This document shows, one piece after another, positions 1 through 7,382 of a stretch of DNA of 64,000 nucleotides. Under the pieces are notes generated by a model. The model was given only the letters and a program-made list of their open reading frames with translations. It was not told where the DNA came from and ran no database searches. Every line of letters starts with the position of its first letter. Position 1 is the stretch's first letter. The stretch is from Eubacteriales bacterium (GTDB taxonomy: Bacteria > Bacillota > Clostridia > Lachnospirales > Lachnospiraceae): the NCBI GenBank assembly GCA_030536555.1, contig JAUNPU010000010.1, positions 53,821-117,820 on the forward strand. The letters are read 5' to 3'. The translations under genes and the position numbers were made by a program.

Positions 1-1418
<1,418 letters not shown>

Positions 1419-1424
1419 TCAATG

Positions 1425-2060
1425 TCAGTTAGCCACCTGTACCATGCTGTATCTTACGACGCTTCCACGGTACCTGTAGCCCTTCTGCAGCTCCTGACAT
1501 ACCTCGTTCTCGCCGTACTGGTCGTCGTCGATGTGCATCACGGCATTGTGCAGGTTCGGGTCGAACGGCTGTCCAACTGCCTCGATTGCTTCCACACCGG
1601 CATCCTCCAGTGTCTTTAAGAACTGCTTGTAAATCTTCTCCATGCCTTCGGCAAAGGGACTTCCCTTCTCCTCCTCCGGCACAGTTGCCAGTCCCCGCTC
1701 AAAATTGTCCACCACCGGAAGAATCTTCTCGATGATGTCCTTCGCACCGATCTCGTACATGGAAGACTTCTCCTTCTCGGTGCGCTTGCGGAAGTTGTCG
1801 AACTCCGCCATCTGGCGCTTCAGGCGATCCTGCAGATCTTCGATCTGTGCATCGCGCGGGTCTTTCCTGCCGCCCTTTGCCTCGCCGTCGCTCTTAGCTG
1901 CCTCCTGCCCGGCTTCCTCTGCGGTATCAGCCGCTGCGTCAGCCTCTGCTGCGCCGTCTCCGGCTGCTTCGGAAGCTTTGACTTCTTCTGTCTGCTCCGC
2001 CTGGTTCAGAGTCTCCTCTGCCTGGCTGCAGGCTTCTTCCTGTTTATGCTCCTGAGTCAT
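1425..2060 (-). CDS. grpE: GrpE nucleotide exchange factor
   Basis: 211 residues. GrpE releases ADP from DnaK and restarts its cycle. The first 70 or so residues are a low-complexity acidic tail rich in Ala and Glu, common in Firmicute GrpE. The core follows: a coiled coil around residues 75-125 (RLKRQMAEFDNFRKRTEKEK), then the C-terminal beta domain with VEAIEAVGQPFDPNLHNAV and a final GYRYRGSVVRYSMVQVAN-type end. The ATG at 2060 follows a GAAAGGTG ribosome site. It lies 49 bp downstream of hrcA and 170 bp upstream of dnaK on the same strand. Confidence 0.97.
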   Translation of the reverse strand: MTQEHKQEEACSQAEETLNQAEQTEEVKASEAAGDGAAEADAAADTAEEAGQEAAKSDGEAKGGRKDPRDAQIEDLQDRLKRQMAEFDNFRKRTEKEKSSMYEIGAKDIIEKILPVVDNFERGLATVPEEEKGSPFAEGMEKIYKQFLKTLEDAGVEAIEAVGQPFDPNLHNAVMHIDDDQYGENEVCQELQKGYRYRGSVVRYSMVQVAN

Positions 2061-2109
2061 CGTCTATCACCTTTCTTCTCTATCTCATAACTGTTCGTTG
2101 TCTATCCAG

Positions 2110-3147
2110 TTACCTGTCTTCATTCTTAAATGTGACGTCCAGCTGCTTCATCAGATGCTTCAACGTGCTGAGCACCTTCTCGTAATCCATTCGCTTCGGC
2201 CCGATGATGCCGATGGTGCCGCGGATTCCCTCGCCCAGCTCATAGTTGGCTGTCACCACACTGCAGTCCTTCATGCTCTGTACCGGCGTCTCGTCTCCGA
2301 TGTATACCTGAATGCCGTTGTTGTCCTCCGACTCATTCACATCGTCGATCAGCTCCTGCAGCATCTCCTTCTTCTCCAGGGTGCTGATCAGCTGACTGGC
2401 TTTCTCGCCGTCGCTCAGCTCCGGATACTTGAAAATGTTGGTCGCTCCGCTGGTGTAAATCTGCAGATCCTCTTCATCTGCCCGGATGGCGGCTGCCACC
2501 TCGTTCAGCACCAGATCTACCACCTGGCTGTGAATGCCTGCCTGCTGCTTCAGTCTGCTGATCACATCCAGGTTGATCTCCTCGATGGTCAGACCGTTCA
2601 GCGCGCTGTTCATCAGAATATTCAGATTCAGCAGCTCCTCCTGGCTGATCTCCTCCTGGACATCGACCATGGCGTTCTTAATGAGATTGCCCTCCACCAC
2701 TGTCACCACCAGAAGCTTTCTGGGGCTCATTTGGGACAGCTGAATGAACTTCAGCTTGTTCCGATGGTACTGCGGTCCGCTGATCATGGCAGCGTAGTTG
2801 GTGTTGTTTGCCAACAGCTGCGCCAGCTTCTTGAGAATCAGTTCCACCCGGTCTACCCGCTGAATCATCAGCTCCTTGACCTCGGTGACTTCCTGCTCCT
2901 TCTCCTGCATGATCTGGTCTACATAGAACCGATAGCCCTTATCAGAAGGAATCCGGCCCGCAGAGGTGTGAGGCTGTAGAATATATCCCATCTCCTCCAG
3001 ATCAGACATCTCATTCCGGATGGTCGCGGAGCTCAGCTTCAGATCCGTATACTTGGAAATGGTTCTGGAACCCACCGGCTCTCCTGTCTCCAGATATGTC
3101 TTGATGATTGCTTTCAATATGGTGACTTTCCGATCATCCAGTTCCAT
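2110..3147 (-). CDS. hrcA: Heat-inducible transcription repressor HrcA
   Basis: 345 residues. HrcA is the repressor of class I heat-shock genes; it binds CIRCE and depends on GroEL for folding. The N-terminal winged helix (about residues 1-80) has LKAIIKTYLETGEPVGSRTI and LSSATIRNEMSDLEEMGY, both typical of the family. The C-terminal half carries conserved end motifs such as GTIGIIGPKRMDYEKV. It is the first gene of hrcA-grpE-dnaK and has a perfect CIRCE operator 24 bp upstream of its start, so it should repress its own operon. Confidence 0.98.
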   Translation of the reverse strand: MELDDRKVTILKAIIKTYLETGEPVGSRTISKYTDLKLSSATIRNEMSDLEEMGYILQPHTSAGRIPSDKGYRFYVDQIMQEKEQEVTEVKELMIQRVDRVELILKKLAQLLANNTNYAAMISGPQYHRNKLKFIQLSQMSPRKLLVVTVVEGNLIKNAMVDVQEEISQEELLNLNILMNSALNGLTIEEINLDVISRLKQQAGIHSQVVDLVLNEVAAAIRADEEDLQIYTSGATNIFKYPELSDGEKASQLISTLEKKEMLQELIDDVNESEDNNGIQVYIGDETPVQSMKDCSVVTANYELGEGIRGTIGIIGPKRMDYEKVLSTLKHLMKQLDVTFKNEDR

Positions 3148-3171
3148 GTCTCGACCTCCGTTTTATATTTG

Positions 3172-3198
3172 TTAGCACTCGTTAATAGGGAGTGCTAA
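3172..3198. promoter_or_regulatory. CIRCE operator (HrcA binding site)
   Basis: TTAGCACTC, nine bases, GAGTGCTAA: a perfect match to the CIRCE consensus. It sits between the predicted promoter and the hrcA start. Confidence 0.97.
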
Positions 3199-3211
3199 CA
3201 TCCATGTGAAT

Positions 3212-3240
3212 AATATACTTTACATGGAATCATTTGTCAA
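3212..3240 (-). promoter_or_regulatory. Sigma-A promoter of hrcA-grpE-dnaK
   Basis: On the minus strand TTGACA (3235-3240), a 17 bp spacer and TATATT (3212-3217). CIRCE starts about 14 bp downstream of the -10 box, the usual place for HrcA repression. Confidence 0.9.
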
Positions 3241-3300
3241 GAGGTTTTGAAAAAATCTTTTGTAGTTATGGAAGGGGGATTGTTTTGGAGGGAACGCAGC

Positions 3301-3540
3301 GAGACGGGGCGGGGGAGGGGGATGCTCCTGGTCGCTGCGTTGGCAACTGCTAAGGGTCCATCCTGCCTGCACAGATGCCGGGGAACAACTCGAAAATGTA
3401 CCTGATGTACATTTTCTCAAACAGGTTCCCCTAAAATCTCCGTCTGGTCAACGGAGATTTTACATCTGCTCCGGCATGCTGTCCCCTAACCAGTTGCTCA
3501 ACTCGCTCTATGTCGCCCTCCCCCTCCCCCGCCCCGCCTC
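3301..3540 (-). ncRNA. Structured element A, possible ncRNA of unknown class
   Basis: A 240 bp unit closed by a 22 bp inverted repeat (3301-3322 with 3519-3540, one non-Watson-Crick position). Inside are a helix GGGGAAC/GTTCCCC (3380-3386 with 3425-3431) enclosing a perfect 9 bp hairpin (3393-3415), and a second perfect 11 bp hairpin with a seven-base loop (3433-3461). It is homologous to the unit at 3777-4024 in reverse orientation: loops and junction sequences are conserved while paired arms differ and still pair. The one irregular pair in the outer stem is G-U if the minus strand is the RNA. No convincing promoter or terminator was seen, so it could also be a palindromic DNA element. Confidence 0.55.
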
Positions 3541-3776
3541 ACTGCTGTGCCCTGGCACCCGCCAGAAAAACCCCATCTCCCCCCTCACTACTTGGCAGGA
3601 AAAAAGCTGTCACGTACAGCCACTAAGTTTACGCAAGAACATGACTTCGCTGCCACATACCCCCAGAACCCCAGCAAAAACAAAACTCCCCCCACCACCC
3701 AATCCCTCACGCCCGCGACACCTACTCCTTCCCAGAAAAATTGAGCAGGTTTTACATATGAGCAGCCAAAGCACAG
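3541..3776. other. C-rich spacer between the two structured elements, no gene seen
   Basis: 236 bp, strikingly C-rich on the plus strand with many CCCC and CCACC runs. Open frames here are short, lack ribosome sites and have low-complexity Pro/Thr translations. I see no convincing promoter for either flanking element. Confidence 0.5.
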
Positions 3777-4024
3777 CCATGAAGCAGGCTGGCAGGAGCA
3801 AGGAACGACATGTGAGCGAATCGAGGAGTTGGTTAGGGGGCAGGATGGCGGAGTAGCTGTAAAAATCCCGTTTACCAGACGGGATTTCTAGCGGGCCTCT
3901 GTCTGAGGGAATGGGCATCCGGCACATTCCCGAGTTGCCCGCGGCAGTTACGCAGGCAGCCTGCCCCCTTAGCAACTCCCGATGAGAGAACCGGAGTGAC
4001 GGCTCCTGCCAGTCTGCTTCATGG
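3777..4024 (+). ncRNA. Structured element B, divergent homologue of element A
   Basis: A 248 bp unit closed by a 23 bp inverted repeat (3777-3799 with 4002-4024; the one irregular pair is G-U on the plus strand). Inner helices: 3827-3844 with 3960-3977; GTAGCTG/CAGTTAC (3853-3859 with 3945-3951, one G-U); hairpin 3863-3887 with loop TTACCAG; GCGGGC/GCCCGC (3891-3896 with 3937-3942) enclosing hairpin 3907-3931 with loop ATCCG. Element A has the same order of helices with different paired bases. The sequence GGTTAGGGG on the 5' side and the CCCTTAGC type on the 3' side is kept in both. A strong promoter for the next gene starts 52 bp after its end. Confidence 0.55.
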
Positions 4025-4075
4025 CGTACTCCCCCCGCCAATGCACCCCCCCTTCCCAATTTTCCTCCCCAAATC

Positions 4076-4103
4076 TTGACATTTAACAATTCTGTAATAT
4101 AAT
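4076..4103 (+). promoter_or_regulatory. Promoter of the first 3D-domain gene
   Basis: TTGACA (4076-4081), 16 bp, TATAAT (4098-4103). The start codon is about 50 bp downstream. Confidence 0.85.
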
Positions 4104-4154
4104 AGTTTTGATACCCCATGTCCCCCCCCCTATTTTTCAGAGAGGAACCCAATC

Positions 4155-4772
4155 ATGCAAAAGAAAACCCTTCATTTCCCAACTTTATTAATAGGAACAA
4201 TCTGTTCTCTCGCCATGACTGTGACTGCATGGGGAGCCGTACCGACAGGTGACTCTGATGTGTCTGCCTCCGCTTCCACGGAAGCTTCCGACAGCACTTC
4301 CGGCGTAATCATCTGCGGCGGCGTTAAATCCACTCCTTCAGATGAGGAGCTGACCCTTGGCGGTCCCGGTACTGTCGGTTCTCCGGCTTCTAACACTGCC
4401 GATGCTTCCGACTCTGCTGGCGCTTCTGACACTGCTGGCGCTTCCGGCAAGTCTGCTTCTGAGGCAACCGGCACAAAGGGCGAGTCCCTTGGCATCTTTA
4501 CCACCACCGGCTACTGCACCTGCACCCAGTGCTGCTCTGCAGGCTGGACCCTGACCTACTCCGGCACCGTGCCGAAAGCGAACCACACCATTTCCGCAGA
4601 TATCAACCACTATCCCATCGGCACCAGGCTGATGATCGATGATGTGATCTACACCGTGGAGGACATCGGAACCCATGTGGAGGGCAGCTGGGTCGATATC
4701 TACTATGACAATCATGATGATGCCGTGGCTCACGGCATGAAGCAGCAGGAAGTATTCACGGTACTTCCCTGA
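4155..4772 (+). CDS. Secreted 3D-domain protein
   Basis: 205 residues. An N-terminal signal peptide (residues 1 to about 28, cut near AWGA) is followed by a Ser/Ala/Asp-rich linker of about 85 residues with small imperfect repeats (DASDSAGASDTAGAS), then a C-terminal 3D domain from about residue 112. The domain has TTGYCTCTQCC, IGTRLMIDDVIYTVEDIG and VDIYYDNHDDAVAHG, including the Asp residues that name the fold (double-psi barrel, related to MltA and YocH). Such proteins are secreted or wall-associated and are linked to peptidoglycan turnover. The ATG has an AGAGAGGAA ribosome site. A second 3D-domain gene follows, so the pair may be a duplication. The exact activity is inferred. Confidence 0.85.
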   Translation: MQKKTLHFPTLLIGTICSLAMTVTAWGAVPTGDSDVSASASTEASDSTSGVIICGGVKSTPSDEELTLGGPGTVGSPASNTADASDSAGASDTAGASGKSASEATGTKGESLGIFTTTGYCTCTQCCSAGWTLTYSGTVPKANHTISADINHYPIGTRLMIDDVIYTVEDIGTHVEGSWVDIYYDNHDDAVAHGMKQQEVFTVLP

Positions 4773-4917
4773 TTCAGGAACATTCAGCGGGTAACGTACA
4801 GAATCTGAACCATTTGGATTTTGCGCTGTGCCCGCTTTTTTATCCACAATTTCTTCGATTTTCTCTTGTGAAATCCACCAAAAATCCCTGGTTTTCCCCG
4901 AAATTGCCGGTTTTTGC
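4773..4917. other. Spacer between the two 3D-domain genes, possible weak terminator
   Basis: AGCGGG near 4787 can pair with CCCGCT just before a run of six T at about 4836-4841, with a loop of about 40 bases; this may end the upstream transcript. Nothing else was recognised before the promoter at 4918. Confidence 0.35.
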
Positions 4918-4945
4918 TTGACAAAACAAAAAAAGTATGTAAAAT
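4918..4945 (+). promoter_or_regulatory. Promoter upstream of the second 3D-domain gene
   Basis: TTGACA (4918-4923), 16 bp, TAAAAT (4940-4945). A second possible -10, TAAAAT at 4988-4993, lies just after the WalR-like box and could define a regulated start. Confidence 0.7.
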
Positions 4946-4963
4946 AGGGACTTGTCGTTCATA

Positions 4964-4980
4964 TGTTACGAATTTGTTAC
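4964..4980 (+). promoter_or_regulatory. WalR (YycF)-type box
   Basis: TGTTAC, GAATT, TGTTAC: two direct hexamers spaced by five bases, an exact fit to the WalR pattern TGTWAH-N5-TGTWAH. It is flanked by a perfect 9 bp inverted repeat (CGTTCATAT 4956-4964, ATATGAACG 4994-5002). WalR controls wall hydrolase genes, including the 3D-domain gene yocH in Bacillus, which fits the gene downstream. Confidence 0.7.
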
Positions 4981-5086
4981 ATATATTTAAAATATATGAA
5001 CGTTCCATTGAGATTTTGTTGTAACGGTTCAGGAGCAACGATTGAGGGCTCAACTCCTCAATGCTTTGACTCAGAAAGGAAAGAAA

Positions 5087-5854
5087 ATGATGTTAAAACA
5101 CAAATCGATATGTTCAAGTCTGATCCTCATGATTGTAATGCTGCTGTGCAGCTCTATGACCACATACGCAAAAGAGATGACCGAAATGTCCGGTCATTTT
5201 GACGAGATGGAGGAAGGCACCATCGTTGGATGGGGCTGGGAATCCTCCTCACCGAATACCCTGGTTCCGGTTCACGTAACCGTAACCAATCAGGAGACCT
5301 CCGAGGTCGTTGGCGACTTCACTCCCACTGCCGGCGTATACCGCACCGATCTGGAGGAGAACGGTATCGGCAATGGCAGCCACGGTTTCCGCATCGATAT
5401 GGACTGGGAGTCCGTTGCAGACGGTTCCTACCTGATTGAAGGCTGGGTGGATGATCTGAAATTTGAGAACACCGTCACCTACACCAAAACCAGCGCATCT
5501 CAGGAAGATACGAAGGAGGCTGCAGATGACAGCCAGAGCGCAGAAGCTGCCGATACCAACGGCATGCGTTCCTTAGGAGTCTTCCGCACCACCGGCTACT
5601 GCCCGTGTCATCAGTGTTCCGAAGGCTGGGGCCGCCATACCTCCACCGGTGCCATTGCACAGTCCAATCACACCATCGCCGTGGACCCACGGGTGATTCC
5701 ATACGGAAGCAAGGTTATGGTAAATGGCGTTGTCTACACCGCAGAAGACCGGGGAGGCGGCGTCCGGGGCAATCACATCGATATTTTCTTCGATACCCAT
5801 GCCCAGACCAGACAGCACGGCAATCAGAATCTGGAAGTATTTCTGGTAGCTTAA
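5087..5854 (+). CDS. Secreted 3D-domain wall-associated protein with N-terminal beta-sandwich-like region
   Basis: 255 residues. The ATG at 5087 follows AGAAAGGA; an upstream in-frame TTG at 5042 has no ribosome site. Signal peptide residues 1 to about 28 (cut after TYA). Residues about 35-135 form a beta-rich, Ig-like region with GWGWESSSPNTLVPVHVTV and GFRIDMDWESVADGSY; I do not recognise its family with certainty. A Glu/Asp/Ala linker follows, then a 3D domain from about residue 165 with TTGYCPCHQCSEGWG, IPYGSKVMVNGVVYTAEDRG and HIDIFFDTHAQTRQHG. A role in peptidoglycan remodelling is inferred from the domain and from the WalR-type box upstream. Confidence 0.87.
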   Translation: MMLKHKSICSSLILMIVMLLCSSMTTYAKEMTEMSGHFDEMEEGTIVGWGWESSSPNTLVPVHVTVTNQETSEVVGDFTPTAGVYRTDLEENGIGNGSHGFRIDMDWESVADGSYLIEGWVDDLKFENTVTYTKTSASQEDTKEAADDSQSAEAADTNGMRSLGVFRTTGYCPCHQCSEGWGRHTSTGAIAQSNHTIAVDPRVIPYGSKVMVNGVVYTAEDRGGGVRGNHIDIFFDTHAQTRQHGNQNLEVFLVA

Positions 5855-5932
5855 GCCGTAGCGGCCAGTCCTGTCATAAGGAACGATACAGACTTGAACA
5901 AATCAAAACATTCTGTGTGCCCGCGGGCGCAC

Positions 5933-5973
5933 AAAAAATGCTGTCCCACCGATCGGTGAGGCAGCATTTTTTT
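5933..5973. terminator. Bidirectional terminator between the 3D gene and argH
   Basis: AAAATGCTG and CAGCATTTT arms enclose a second inner pairing (ACCGATCGGT). There is an A run before and a T run after, so it works on both strands for the convergent genes. Confidence 0.88.
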
Positions 5974-5981
5974 GCAATATC

Positions 5982-7355
5982 TTATTTTTCCAACTGTTTC
6001 CTGTAGATCTCGATTACCTGACGCATGGCATCCGGTCCCGGTGCTCCGGTGGTCATTCGCTTCTCCACGCAGGTCTTCATGCTGATTGCCTCATAGACAT
6101 CCCCCTCAAATACCGGGCTGATTGCCTTGAACTCCTCCAGCGTCATATCATCCAGCGCGATTCCCTTATCAATGCAGTACAGCACCAGCTGTCCCACGAT
6201 TCCATGAGCATCCCGGAAAGGAACTCCGTGATTTACCAGATAGTCTGCCGCATCCGTCGCATTGGTAAAGCCGTGCTTTGCACTGTTTTCCATCACATTC
6301 TTGTTGAAGGTCATGGTGGAAATCATGCCGGTAAACAGCGCCAGACAACCCTTCACCGTGTCAATGGCATCAAAGGTCAGCTCCTTATCCTCCTGCATGT
6401 CCTTATTGTATGCAAGGGGCAGTCCCTTCATGGTGGTCAGGATGGACACAAGCGCGCCGTATACACGTCCGGTCTTGCCCCGCACCAGCTCCGCGATATC
6501 CGGATTCTTCTTCTGAGGCATAATGCTGCTTCCGGTGCTGTAGGCGTCATCGATCTCCACGAACCGGTATTCGTTGGTGTTCCAGATGATGATTTCCTCA
6601 CTGAACCGGCTCAAATGCATGGCAATGGTGGACAGTGCAGACAGCAGCTCGATCAGATAGTCCCGGTCTGCCACGGAATCCATGCTGTTGAGGGTCGGAC
6701 CTGCAAATCCCAGCAGCTCTGCCGTATAAGCCCGGTCCAAAGGATAGGTGGTGCCTGCCAGCGCGCCGGAGCCCAGCGGACAGTAGTTCATCCGCTTATA
6801 AATGTCAGCCAGACGGCCCCGGTCACGGGTAAACATCTCAAAATAAGCGCCCACATGGTGTGCCAGGGTGATCGGCTGTGCCTTCTGCAGATGGGTAAAG
6901 CCCGGCATATAGGTCTCCAGGTTCTCCTCCATGATTTTCAGCAGTTCCTCCAGCAGCGTCTTCACCAGTCCGTCAATCTCCTGAATCTCATCCCGGCAGT
7001 AAAGCTTCATGTCCAGCGCCACCTGGTCGTTGCGGCTGCGTCCCGTGTGCAGGCGCTTGCCCGCCTCTCCGATCCGCTCCGTCAGATTTGCCTCCACGAA
7101 GGAGTGAATATCCTCGTGCTCCTTTGTAAATACCAGTTTGCCGGATTCAATGTCCGCCAGAATGCCGTTCAGACCGTCTACAATCGCCTTCCGGTCCTCC
7201 TCCGACACGATTCCCTGCTTTGCCAGCATGGTCACATGGGCAATGCTGCCCTGAATGTCCTGATGATAGAACTTCTGGTCAAATGACAAAGACTCATTAA
7301 AATTGTGTACTAACTGATTTTCCTCTTTTGTGAAGCGTCCGCCCCATAATTTCAT
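5982..7355 (-). CDS. argH: Argininosuccinate lyase
   Basis: 457 residues from the ATG at 7355 ([11 protein letters not shown]), which follows an AGAGGAG ribosome site; a longer in-frame start at 7382 is poorer. The enzyme splits argininosuccinate to arginine and fumarate, the last step of arginine synthesis. The superfamily signature [16 protein letters not shown] is present, as are [12 protein letters not shown] and AQPITLAHH, which carry the substrate-binding and catalytic residues. Length is normal for the family. No argG lies beside it; it follows a membrane-protein gene after 27 bp on the same strand. Confidence 0.97.
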   Translation of the reverse strand: MKLWGGRFTKEENQLVHNFNESLSFDQKFYHQDIQGSIAHVTMLAKQGIVSEEDRKAIVDGLNGILADIESGKLVFTKEHEDIHSFVEANLTERIGEAGKRLHTGRSRNDQVALDMKLYCRDEIQEIDGLVKTLLEELLKIMEENLETYMPGFTHLQKAQPITLAHHVGAYFEMFTRDRGRLADIYKRMNYCPLGSGALAGTTYPLDRAYTAELLGFAGPTLNSMDSVADRDYLIELLSALSTIAMHLSRFSEEIIIWNTNEYRFVEIDDAYSTGSSIMPQKKNPDIAELVRGKTGRVYGALVSILTTMKGLPLAYNKDMQEDKELTFDAIDTVKGCLALFTGMISTMTFNKNVMENSAKHGFTNATDAADYLVNHGVPFRDAHGIVGQLVLYCIDKGIALDDMTLEEFKAISPVFEGDVYEAISMKTCVEKRMTTGAPGPDAMRQVIEIYRKQLEK

Positions 7356-7382
7356 AATCGTTGTCTCCTCTTCTTGTATCAT

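Noticed and set aside
2098..2979. Long plus-strand open frame opposite hrcA
   Set aside because: It is antisense to a clear hrcA gene, has no ribosome site and reads as His/Leu-rich low-complexity sequence.
3476..4152. Open frames within the 3.3-4.15 kb region on both strands
   Set aside because: They cover the inverted-repeat elements and the C-rich spacer, lack ribosome sites and have low-complexity translations; the pairing pattern explains the sequence better than protein coding.
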